Shown here: piece after piece, positions 11,633-20,010 of the stretch
How positions within the stretch are numbered: position 1 is the stretch's first letter
Layout of the letters: each line of letters opens with the position of its first letter
DNA from: Chara braunii
Taxonomy: Eukaryota > Streptophyta > Charophyceae > Charales > Characeae
DNA: 32,381 nucleotides
Reading direction: 5' to 3'
Assembly: GCA_003427395.1 (NCBI GenBank)
Contig: BFEA01000637.1
Location: forward strand, 648,872-681,252
Notes under the pieces: model-generated
Told to the model about the DNA's origin: nothing
Databases searched by the model: none
Seen by the model: only the letters and a program-made list of their open reading frames with translations
Position numbers and translations under genes: made by a program

Positions 11633-12320
11633 GTGAGTGACGGATGGCCCAGTGGTTAGGGCACCGGTTGGAAATGCACATTGTGGTCTGAGGTTGCGGG
11701 TTCAAATCCGCAACCTCATGCATATGTTGTCGGCATGGCGTTAGGTTAATACACTACCACTCACACACTAAGCGTCCACGTTCCCAGGGGTACGGACGTA
11801 CACAGGGCTCTACAGCTCTGGACTTGGGGAGCCACCTACAAGGATGCGCACTGGATGTTGATATCCCAATCGTACTTCCGAGATCCCCGCAACGGTTGAG
11901 CGTGTGCCTCCCCTTGGGGTTGTCAAGGCCATGGGGGGGGAGTGGCTCTAGGAGGAGCAGGCTCAGTTGGAGCGTACGGGAGGAGCGAGGGGGTCACCCC
12001 TCCCCTAGCAGGAGTTGTTGCGTCCCTTCGGCACCATTGTGACCGTGGTGCGAAATGCCTCCCAGCAGTGGAGCCACAGGGAGGTGAAGCCCTGAGTATG
12101 GGAGGGGGGACCCCTGTCACCAGCGGCCTGGTAGCGTCGGTCTGGGTCGATACTCCCGGGTGGGTTGTGAGGATTGTGAGTTCCCTCGTTGACTGATCAC
12201 TGGGTAATGGGTGGGCCTGCTGCACTGCTAGTAGGGCTGACCCCGGCGAGGGAAGCCCTCTGTCGGACATCCTCCCTGGGTTATAACCCCCGACAACTCT
12301 ACAACCCTTTTAAATAAAAA
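11633..12320 (+). mobile_element. tRNA-headed SINE, about 688 bp, inserted in the satellite
   Basis: The insertion is bounded by exact 15-bp duplications. The first 80 bases have RNA polymerase III promoter boxes: A box TGGCCCAGTGGTTAGGGC (11645-11662) and B box GGTTCAAATCC (11699-11709) within a perfect TGCGG/CCGCA arm. The body is GC-rich, unlike its surroundings, and the 3' end is A-rich (TTTTAAATAAAAA). Short reading frames (up to about 115 codons on either strand) have no recognisable domain. It is long for a SINE, so the body may be composite. It would be mobilised by a LINE in trans. Confidence 0.85.
11642..11713 (+). ncRNA. tRNA-like head of the SINE (Pol III promoter)
   Basis: The A and B boxes are spaced as in tRNA, and the T-arm TGCGG-GTTCAAAT-CCGCA is perfect. 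The acceptor stem and anticodon arm are degenerate, so this is a tRNA-derived promoter and not a functional tRNA gene. Confidence 0.8.
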
Positions 12321-13190
12321 ATAAAGTGAAAAAACAAAACTAAATAAATAAAATCCTGGAAACCCCGAAGTGTGTTTCGGTAACGAAACAACGAATCTAC
12401 ATGCAGAAGAGCGTCAACGTATAATCGTGAAAAACCCCAAAGTGTGTTTCGGTAGCGAAACACTTTATATACATACAGATATAAAGTTAGAAAAGTACTG
12501 AAGCGAAATCCTAAAAAAAACGAAGTGAGTTTCGGTAACGAAGCACAAAATCTACATACGAATGTAAAGTCGAAAAGAAAAATACTGTGAAAGATCTCGA
12601 AAACCCCGAAGTGTGTTTCCGTAACGAAACACCGAATCTATATGCGGATATAAGTCATAAAAATTCCAAGTAACACCTCGAAAACCCTGAAGTGTGTTTC
12701 GGTAACGGAACACCGAATCTACACACAAATATAAATTTGAAAAAAAACAACCAAGTAAAATCTAAAAAACCCTTAAGTGTGTTTCGGTAACGAAACACTT
12801 AATCTATATGAGGATAAAGGTCAAATAACGTCAAAGTCTAATCCTTAAAACCTCAAAGTGTGTTTTGGCAACGAAACAGTGAATATTCATACGGATAGAA
12901 AGTTAAAAAAAAAAACAAGTAAAATCTCTAGAACCCCGAAGTTTGTTTCGGTAACGAAGCACCGAATCTACGTGCAGATATAAGTTAAAAAAAAAAAAAA
13001 ACACCAAGTAAGATAATGCAAAACCAGAAGTGTGTTTCGATAACGAAACACCGAATCTACATGCGAATATAAGTCCTCAAATATCCAAGTAAAATGTGAA
13101 AAAGTCCAAACTGTGTTTCGGTAACAAAACACCGAATATAGAGGTGGATATAAAGTTAAAAAAATACTACGTAAAATTATGAAGTGTAAA
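12321..13190. repeat. Satellite array, block 5 (right end)
   Basis: About ten monomers, beginning with the right copy of the SINE target duplication and decaying at about 13190 (last A-rich spacer AAAAATACTACGTAAAATTATG). No satellite is seen further right. Confidence 0.93.
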
Positions 13191-13505
13191 ATCACCAAAT
13201 GGATGTATTTACATTCAGTGTATCATATGTACAACTCTTTTTATTATAGAATCAGTGAAATAAATATCTTCCACGAACCACTTCCCCGAAAAGATTGAGC
13301 AATCAATTTTATCAATGATGACTTATTATCAACATAATTGGGTCAAACAATATTCTTAGCGTTATGCAAACTCACTCAATCTAAACGAAACGTGGTTATT
13401 AGCACGAGAGAATCAGGAGTAAGTCGTATGGCAATATACGGAATTGGCAAGCACGATATAAAATTTGAAATTGTGAAACATATCAGCAATGGTCAAATTC
13501 TTTGT
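13191..13505. other. AT-rich spacer, no gene recognised
   Basis: Junction between satellite and PLE relic. A 65-codon plus-strand frame (13338-13535) has no recognisable domain and overlaps the end of the minus-strand relic. I see no repeat or RNA gene. Confidence 0.5.
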
Positions 13506-14590
13506 CTATACAACTCTAAAATCGTTACACACTGATTGCAAATATGAAAGAGGGAAATTCAAACTTAGCATTAACGTCTTACACAAATGTCTAATAGTTG
13601 CCTTGACTAAAAGGTCATCAAACTTGATACGTACGACCAAACAAGCAGCATGACACATATTGAATCTCCTACGACACACATGGGATAAAACGATCATAAG
13701 AGTTGTACGAGAACGTTTATTCAAAATGGTTTTAATTGGAGTATAGGAACAGACGAGAGATTGCAGATCCCAGCAGGACAACTCGCGTTTGGACTGAGGT
13801 TCACGAAGCAGAGGCATGACTTCACCCTTATTGGATAGAAAATTAGATCAGTATAGGACAATGGATTGGGAAATGATAGATTCACTTGATTGGAACCATG
13901 ATCGATAATGCCTAAGGAAGGAGGTAAGTAGAGTAGGCGGGGAGATTGTGCAGTGACCAAACAACCGACATACGAGCCTCCAGTTATCGGAAAAGAAGTT
14001 GTCCGATAGAATGTGAACTGGGACAGGGGTGGAGTGTGAGAAAATTTTATAGTTGAAGGCATTACGTAGGATAAATAATACACTAGAGGAGGTATGGTCA
14101 ACGGATGATAAAAAAATGAAAAAAATCTTACTTCAGGTAAGAGAAATAGATGAAGGGGAAGAACGGTGAGGGAGAGATGAGGAGGAAAAAGAAGATGAAA
14201 AGGGGGGGAGAATTGGGGTGAACAGAAGAATGAAAGGAATAAAAAGGTTGAACAAAAAAATAGGAGGAAAGGGGAAGGGAGGCAAGGGAAAGGAGAGGTT
14301 TCTTCCTTCTGGCCCGTTTTTTACGTCTAGGACGACATGTCAGCCTTTGATGTTTACAACGAGCGATTGGAAGAGCGGAAAAATAATTTTTCAGCTGAAA
14401 GATGGTCGTCATCAACATTGGAGAAGAAAGGGATTACTACACAGTCATCAAGACTCATGTGGCGAAGCCACCTGTATAGTTTCATGTTCCTACGAAGAAA
14501 CATGGTAATAACGGATACCATAGTGTGTTCGTTCCAACGAACTTTGAGGGATAGGGAGGTACAACCTACGTAGACATATTCATTCATCCA
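13506..14590 (-). pseudogene. Decayed Penelope-like element: GIY-YIG plus linker domain
   Basis: On the minus strand a GIY-YIG piece (14587-14354) is followed, in shifting frames, by segments alignable to the PLE at 27600-30535. Near 13990, SDNWRLVCRLFG matches ADNWQVVRRTFG of that copy. At 13817-13506, KRSRT, an R-x-F stretch and LVVRIKFDD match KRSRT, FKRSFG and IVVKVEFDD. A basic tail (RPRRKKRARRKK) follows the nuclease, like the RKGNKKSK tail of the plus-strand nuclease. The frame shifts at least three times and the RT is missing, so this is a dead 5' part of a related but distinct PLE subfamily. Confidence 0.65.
14354..14587 (-). pseudogene. GIY-YIG endonuclease fragment
   Basis: The 77-residue frame starts in the second half of the GIY-YIG signature: YVYVGCTSLSLKVRWNEH (residues 4-21) aligns with VYIGMTERGLWARWREH of the intact nuclease at 16748-17095. 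Further matches are LYRWL against LHNWL, VVIPFFSNVD against VALPLFTSTD, and SLNIKG against SLNIRL just past a frameshift. The first beta-strand (GIY) is missing or out of frame, so it is not functional. GIY-YIG domains nick target DNA for PLE insertion. Confidence 0.7.
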
Positions 14591-14857
14591 ATTTAGTTTT
14601 GTTTAGTAACTTTTGATATTATAGAAATGTTTCATTTTTCGAAAAGTCGCGTTGGGGAATAGGGGAATTGGGGAATTTGCCATGCAAAGAGAAGATAAAT
14701 TTTACCGTCCATGAATATGTACTATGAATTTTTTAAGTTTTTTTTTTATAAATGTGTTTATAGTTGTTTCCTAAAACTAAAAAACAAATTTGTGTTTTGA
14801 TCTTGTTCTGTTAAAAACTTAATGTTCACATTGTTTCAGTACACTTCGAGTAATCAA

Positions 14858-14858
<1 letters not shown>
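14591..14858. other. AT-rich stretch, probable 5' untranslated part of the minus-strand PLE
   Basis: No coding similarity, RNA gene or repeat is recognisable. It lies between the GIY-YIG piece and the hammerhead-like sequence, both on the minus strand. Confidence 0.35.

Positions 14859-14893
<35 letters not shown>
14859..14893. repeat. (TA)n microsatellite
   Basis: About 17 TA units, followed by two copies of ATATATCGTCA(CA)AATAGAACTGC. Confidence 0.95.
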
Positions 14894-14895
<2 letters not shown>

Positions 14896-14945
14896 TCACA
14901 AATAGAACTGCTCGTATATATATCGTCAAATAGAACTGCCCGGTA
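14890..14945. repeat. Short tandem repeat CGTCA..AATAGAACTGC
   Basis: CGTCACAAATAGAACTGCTCG and CGTCAAATAGAACTGCCCG lie about 38 bp apart, each preceded by TATATAT. The second runs into a hairpin, CTGCC-CGGT-AA-ACCG-TA-GGCAG. Confidence 0.8.
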
Positions 14946-14990
14946 AACCGTAGGCAGAGAGGGAGAAGAGGACAACAAACGAGGGGCTGT

Positions 14991-15027
14991 GACAAACTGC
15001 TTCGTCGGAGTTTCACCGACTCATCAG
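14991..15027 (-). ncRNA. Hammerhead-ribozyme-like motif (degenerate)
   Basis: On the minus strand CTGATGA (15027-15021) is followed by a perfect 5-bp stem GTCGG/CCGAC with a TGAAACT loop, then GAA (15003-15001), a short stem GCA/TGT with loop GTT, and C at 14991. This gives the cleavage triplet GUC in the correct position. Deviations: the base after GAA is G, so the core A-U pair becomes G-U, and the flanks do not form a clear stem I. Pseudo-LTRs of Penelope-like elements are known to carry hammerheads, and this one lies upstream of the minus-strand GIY-YIG relic. Probably a decayed ribozyme. Confidence 0.5.
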
Positions 15028-15031
15028 GAGG

Positions 15032-15033
<2 letters not shown>

Positions 15034-15072
<39 letters not shown>
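15034..15072. repeat. (TA)n microsatellite
   Basis: About 20 TA units next to the hammerhead-like motif. Confidence 0.95.
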
Positions 15073-15075
<3 letters not shown>

Positions 15076-15170
15076 GTTCTACTTATATTTCTACCTCACT
15101 CTCTTTACGTACTTTTTTCCCCTTTCTAGCTTTTTTTCTCACATCATTTTTATCTTGCAAATCTTATGTA

Positions 15171-15283
15171 CTTTATTTCGAATCGGATGTTGATTGTTGA
15201 TTCATACAGCGTTTGGCTCGTCCAAGTGTGCTGTCAACTGTGTGTGAGTCTGGTCTTTGCCTGCATCTGCAGTTATTTGCTAT
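15171..15283 (+). repeat. Left pseudo-LTR of the PLE
   Basis: 113 bp, starting CTTTATTTCGAATCGG and ending AGTTATTTGCTAT. It matches 19628-19740 with about two mismatches (GCG/GCA and CTGT/CTGC). Sequences outside the two copies do not match, so the boundaries are sharp. Confidence 0.92.
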
Positions 15284-15401
15284 ACTACTACCTAGGGTCG
15301 TAACCATCTAGGCGGTTGTACCTAGAGGAGGTGGCGGCTAGGTCTATCGGGTGACTTCCTTGAAGATTCGGGAGAATTGTTTATGACCCAGTATCGTGAA
15401 G

Positions 15402-16579
15402 ATGAGCGAGAGAGGAGACATGAGAAGAAGTAACGATGGCGGTGGTGGATTGCCACCAGATGGGCGTAAGTGCTATAAGTGCGGTGAGAGCGGACATTTT
15501 ATACGTGACTGTGCGGAATTTCGGCATGCAAAAGCGCAAGGGAAGACGTTCCATCTGCCTTACCGACCGGAAAAACCAGAACTGGGCGTTCGTTGTCTAG
15601 CGGTGATAGTCAGTCGGCTCGTCGCAGTCGGTCAGCGGAAAGTGGAGGCGAACGGAGCGATAGTACAGATGATACTAACGCGATGATACGTGAGTACTTC
15701 GTGCAAATGGTCGTGGAGAGGCGTGAACGATTGGAACGTGAACGAGAGGAGGAAAAAAGAAGAGCCGAAGAAGAAGCACGTCGATTGAAAGAAGCTAAGA
15801 GAGCACAGAGGGAGGAGCAGAGGCTGAGGCATGAGGAAGAGCGTGGCGTTAGACTGATGCGGATTTTGCGAAATGAATTCCGGAAAGACAAGGAGAGTGA
15901 AACAGAGAGAGACGACTACAAAGACAAAAAGCCTGTTAAATCAAATAGTCGGGCGGATGCTCTGAATGAAGAAAAGGAACGTCTTCATAGGAACATTGCG
16001 CAGCGAACGATTGGTTTGGAAGAGATGGAGGACGAGGAGTTGTTGGCGTTACGAAGATATGCGGCGAAATTGGATCTGTTGGAGAAAAGGAAGCGGGGTC
16101 CAGATTTACCTGTAGGAAATAGCCTGCCGATGGTTACGCCGGAGAAGAAGTTGAGTTCGAGAGTTTCGGAAGAGGCGAAGGGGAGGATTGAGATGTTGAA
16201 GGGTGATCAAGCAAAGGAGGTTGGGACGACCAGTACGCCAACCAAGATCGACCTATCCCTCAAACACATCATGGCATCATGCGGTCCAGGAGGAAAAGAG
16301 AAGTTCGAGCAGGAGTGTCATAATTTTTATGACGCATTGACCATTGTCGAATTGAAAGAGGCTTGTCGTCGAGAGAAGGTGGCATACGGATATCGAGAGT
16401 TGGCTATCAAGAGATTGATCACTCGGAGATCGATTGTGGCATACGATCCTTCTGCTATTCCTCTGCCAGTTACTCCGCACGTGACGACACGTTCGGGGAA
16501 AGGCATGGTTATTAAGGAGGAGACGAAGTCGGAGATCTTTGATAGTGACGATTCCTTTTCCGACGAGGAATCCGAGTGA
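15402..16579 (+). CDS. Gag-like ORF: CCHC zinc knuckle, coiled coil, SAP-like segment (one frameshift)
   Basis: The ATG at 15402 opens a frame with a zinc knuckle C-x2-C-x4-H-x4-C (CYKCGESGHFIRDC, 15471-15512). About 15575-15595 the frame must shift to the one running to the stop at 16579. The second frame (328 codons from 15593) has a Ser/Arg-rich start, a charged coiled coil (residues 36-110, RERLEREREEEKRRAEEEAR), a short block ending LEKRKRGPDLP (164-173), a SAP-like helix pair (248-282: LTIVELKEAC ... ELAIKRLITRR) and an acidic C-terminus. Inferred role: nucleic-acid-binding partner of the retroelement. It sits inside the pseudo-LTRs, upstream of the nuclease. Whether the shift is programmed or a mutation is unknown. 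Confidence 0.72.
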
Positions 16580-16649
16580 GGGCCTTGTCGTTGCGACGAC
16601 TTCCTTACTAGAGCGGAGCTCTTAAGTGAGCGAAGATTGTTGAACCAAG

Positions 16650-16747
16650 GTAAGTGTAAAGATGAAGAGCAAGAATTTAGAGCTGCTACTATTGGTTTGA
16701 TCTTGTGCGGTGCAGTAAAGTGGGGGAAGAAGTTTGTTAACTATTAG
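16650..16747 (+). other. Intron-like segment between gag-like and GIY-YIG ORFs
   Basis: CAAG|GTAAGT (donor at 16650) and a branch-like TGTTAAC with acceptor CTATTAG|AGG (ending 16747) delimit 98 bp, well placed just before the nuclease frame, which has no ATG before its conserved core. However, the upstream sequence in the required phase has stops (TAA 16623, TGA 16641), so splicing would have to use another donor or the copy is broken. Confidence 0.3.
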
Positions 16748-17095
16748 AGGGATGAAGTGGATAGGGGGACTTTCGATCTCTCGGCCCCTAGGAGTTGTGT
16801 CTATGTTCTGATCTCCCCTTGGTTCAAACAAGTGTATATTGGGATGACCGAGCGGGGTCTGTGGGCTAGATGGCGTGAACATTTCTATTTGGGACATAGA
16901 TCTGGAAAGCGTGGGAGGACGCTGCACAATTGGTTAGGGAAAGTTGGGGCACATAAGTATGTTGCTCTTCCGTTATTTACGAGCACGGATCGATCTGAAC
17001 ACGAGGCAATGCAAGCAGCCTTGATTAAGCATTGGTCGCCTTCTTTGAATATTCGGTTGTCGACAACTCGGAAGGGTAATAAGAAGTCGAAATGA
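16748..17095 (+). CDS. GIY-YIG endonuclease ORF of the PLE
   Basis: The open frame runs from the acceptor-like TAG|AGG to the stop at 17095. A GTG at 16757 gives a 112-residue protein; no in-frame ATG precedes the core. Residues from 16757: CVYVL (14-18) and VYIG (26-29) form the GIY-YIG strands, ARWREH (37-42) carries the conserved Arg and His, and EHEAMQAALI (81-90) then PSLNIR (95-100) carry the conserved Glu and Asn. A basic tail follows. GIY-YIG nucleases of PLEs cut the genomic target to prime reverse transcription. The ORF is separate from the RT frame here; in an intact element the two are probably fused, and comparison with the 27.6-kb copy suggests a deletion of about 150 linker codons between them. 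Confidence 0.82.
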   Translation, partial: RDEVDRGTFDLSAPRSCVYVLISPWFKQVYIGMTERGLWARWREHFYLGHRSGKRGRTLHNWLGKVGAHKYVALPLFTSTDRSEHEAMQAALIKHWSPSLNIRLSTTRKGNKKSK

Positions 17096-17125
17096 AGACC
17101 AGGGAAGAGGGAGAGGAGGAAGTGG

Positions 17126-18946
17126 TTGGCCACGTGTGTGGGTAGAATGTGTGAGTTTAAGACAGACATCGGGAAGCTGTTGGCGCTAAAAATAGAAGGA
17201 ACAGATTGTAGTACTGTTAAAGTTTTGGAGGTGTTGCGTAGTTTGAAACGAAGGAAAGGGTTGTATAGAAGAGAGGCCCGAACGTGGGCGAGATTCTCCA
17301 TAACCATTGTCGTTTTGCGTCGAAACGTGCATCCAGCTGTGTTTGTGCTGGTTTGCCCTTTCCAAGGAAGGAGGGGCACGTGCATTTCCGGATTGGTGAG
17401 TTGGAGGGGGTCCCTTCTATCTATAGGAATGCAAAGAACATTCCGAGATATGATGTTGAGTATCGGGATGTTTTGTTGGGATGGGAATTGAACGAAGCGT
17501 TTCGTATTTGGGGTGGGAATATAAAGTTGTCTGAACATGAGATTGTGTTCACAAGCGAAGAAGTGCAGTGTTGTCTTGTTAAAACGGTGACCGAGTGTCG
17601 GACCAATGGGATAGAGGAGGTGTTATCTGTAAAGGAGAGATTGAAGGGATTGGTCTTGGCGCCCCTGGACCGAAATCCGGGCGACACGTTAGTGCTTTGT
17701 CCGTTGCTGTATGACCAAGGAATGGAGAAGACTTTTCTCCTGAGTGATGGTTATCGTGTTTGCATGGAGGAAGAGGTGGGGCTGATGAATTCGGCAAGAT
17801 TCGAATATGAGAAGAGGAAGCTACATATATATGGGAAGTGGAATATGAATGGGAAGATAGGGAAAGCATATGCTCTGCCGAAGCATAAAGATACGGATAA
17901 GTTCCGCCCTATCTGTCCTACCTTTGAAGAGCCTTCGATGAAGGCGTGCAAGCTAGTCGCCAAAGGTGTCAATGGGTTGTTGTTTGCACTACCGGAGTCG
18001 GGGCACTTCAACCTGCGATCGGTATCTGATATGAAGAATCGTTTGAAGGGGATAGACAACAGATTGGGAAAGAGTAGAAATAATGTGGAGATTGTGGGAG
18101 CGTCTTTCGATATCAAAGACATGTTTAGTCGCCTTCCTCATGCAACGATCAGATCGGCAATATAGTGGTATTTTTGTACATAAGAGAGGTAAGGGCGCAC
18201 GGCGGAGCAAGAGTCAATGCTTGGATGGGTTTGTCTTTTTGTCTTTCATTTACATGGTATCATTCGTTTCCTTCGAACTGGATTTTTGCTTTAGAGCTTA
18301 TAGGATTCTTTAGCAGCAGATCATTGGGATCCCAATGGGAAAAAGTTCGAGCCCCCCATTGGCATGCCTGATGTGCGCGAAGCGTGAATGGGATTTTCTC
18401 CTGACGATTGGTAGTCAGAAGCGTGCCTTCGGGGGTATGAGGTTTGTCGATGACGTTTCTGTGTTTGCCGCCTACAATCCAGAGAAAACTGGTGACAAGG
18501 AAAAGGCTATACAAACGTTGACTCTTTTTGAGAAGTGTTGTGATCCGGCTCTTACCTTCAAACGTACTGATGAGGAGGAGGGAAGTTGGGTTTTCTTGGG
18601 CTGTAGACTGACAATTGCGAAGAAACCACCTTTCTTGAGTACCATACAAATTCTGAAAAACGATGAAAAACTGAGGGAAGGAGGTGATTTGCCTTTTCGC
18701 ACTTTCCAGGACTTTGGGTCGTGGTCGAGCAAGAGGGAAAAATTGGCAGCTATCATTGGTGCCTTACACCGCATTGATCAGAATTCGTGTATGGGTATGG
18801 AGCTTTTTGATACCGTGCTCATGTTGAAACTTGAACTGAGAAGATGTGGTTACCCGAGTCGTTGGTTTAGCAAGGCGCTGAGAAACTTCAACCGCGAGAA
18901 GAGCCCGACCTGGAGAATGATTGAGGTACTCCTTGGTGGAAAATAA
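17126..18946 (+). pseudogene. PLE reverse transcriptase, frameshifted and interrupted
   Basis: Four pieces in order. At 17126-17275, linker residues (CEFKTDIGKLL, matching VEFDDRIKKSEVV of the second copy). After a shift, 17266-18165 holds GPNVGEILHNH, the RT entry LPKHKDTDKFRPICPTF and motif A, SFDIKDMFSRLPHAT. A deletion and shift there remove about 15 residues present in the other copy (VDRCIWWFELKG). Then 18167-18310 continues (YSGIFVHKRGKG) to a TAG at 18311. In the same frame 18314-18946 holds motif B, QQIIGIPMGKSSSPPLA, motif C, RFVDDVSVFAA, and motif D, LTFKRTDEEEGSWVFLG. The aspartates are kept but the frame is broken, so no active enzyme is expected. Confidence 0.85.
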
Positions 18947-19627
18947 GTTGGCTAGGATAGTGGCTTGACCTAACATTGTCGTTTCTGTGTAGTATTGAAT
19001 CGGTGGTCAGTTTGTGCTTGTCTTTGAGTCGCGTGTGCTTGTGTATTAGAGGTTTGGTGCTTTTCTTTGTTCCATTTGCATTGCATGCTGACTCGAATGC
19101 TGGACCGTTGGTTTATTGAGACCAGGGTCCACCTTTTGCTTTGTATGAGGTTAAGTATCAGTAGTGGGAATTACCGTGTCCGTGGAGAAATCGAGCATAA
19201 GTTCAAGTCATTGAGGGGCTCGAACCTCGGATCTACGAGAGGATAATCGGTTTGGTTTGTTTTTTTGCGAATACCGGTACCATCCGTGGACATGTGTCAG
19301 GATTGGTACCTTGCAAGTTTCCCGAATGCCTGGAGGCACCGCCCCTTATCTTTTGGATTTGAACCGCACCGGGACGTAAACGTAGGGCGGGTTCGGCCCA
19401 GTAGTGCAGGGGCAAGTAGGGAATTCTGATCGATGGTCAACATAAATGGTGAGGAGCGGAGTTACGAAGTCCCTTTCGCCTTGTGGCGTTCGACACAACC
19501 GAGGGTGAGGGAGGTAGCGATGGAGGGTGACGAGGGATGGTAGTGTGGGTGGTTGTGCCGTCAACACTCATCTATATCATGAGCTGCACGTACGACCATG
19601 ATTAGTCGACCACTGGTTAACATGGGT
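18947..19627 (+). other. 3' untranslated region of the PLE
   Basis: No coding similarity. It is more GC-rich than the flanks and ends at the right pseudo-LTR. I see no hammerhead core on the plus strand here. Confidence 0.55.
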
Positions 19628-19740
19628 CTTTATTTCGAATCGGATGTTGATTGTTGATTCATACAGCATTTGGCTCGTCCAAGTGTGCTGTCAACTGCGT
19701 GTGAGTCTGGTCTTTGCCTGCATCTGCAGTTATTTGCTAT
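19628..19740 (+). repeat. Right pseudo-LTR of the PLE
   Basis: Near-identical copy of 15171-15283, with sharp ends. It is followed by AT-rich DNA with CCTTGTTGATATAGTG. Confidence 0.92.
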
Positions 19741-19971
19741 CCTTGTTGATATAGTGCAAAAAGAAACGTGCAAAAAAAACGCGGAAAAATGTTAATAGTT
19801 TTAACATATTGTTTTGTTTTGTTTTTTTTCTATTCATTTCTCATCTTACATAGGATAAATGTACGTGTACTCATTTATCTGCTTACAAATAGGATAAACG
19901 AAGATGTATATGTCATATAAAAAAAAAAAAAAAAAAATCAACACTTTTTTTTTTTTTTTTTTTTTTCTCTC

Positions 19972-20010
<39 letters not shown>

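Larger units (their letters stand above)
15171..19740 (+). mobile_element. Penelope-like element, N-terminal GIY-YIG type, with gag-like ORF
   Basis: A 4.57-kb unit bounded by 113-bp direct repeats (15171-15283 and 19628-19740). Order: repeat, leader, gag-like ORF (15402-16579), GIY-YIG ORF (16748-17095), RT region (17126-18946), about 680 bp of 3' untranslated sequence, repeat. The RT lacks RNase H and integrase and has PLE-type motifs. GIY-YIG lies upstream of the RT, the permuted arrangement described for the Chlamys/Naiad PLE group. Terminal direct repeats of this kind are PLE pseudo-LTRs. Several frameshifts and a stop make it inactive. Confidence 0.8.

Noticed and set aside
11642-11713. 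A functional tRNA gene
   Set aside because: Only the A box, B box and T-arm are good. The anticodon arm and acceptor stem are not convincing, and the sequence is the head of a SINE with target duplications.
11923-12270. 115-codon frame on the minus strand of the SINE body
   Set aside because: Pro/Thr/Ser-rich composition typical of GC-rich non-coding DNA, overlapped by equally long frames on the other strand; no domain.
17782-17812. Second hammerhead core (CTGATGAATTCGGC ... GATTCGAAT)
   Set aside because: It lies in RT coding sequence, lacks the required stem II closing pair and has no flanking stems.
19590-19645. Hammerhead in the right pseudo-LTR region (ATGATTAGTCGACC)
   Set aside because: The core is CATGATTAG, not CTGATGAG, and no GAAA block follows at a suitable distance.
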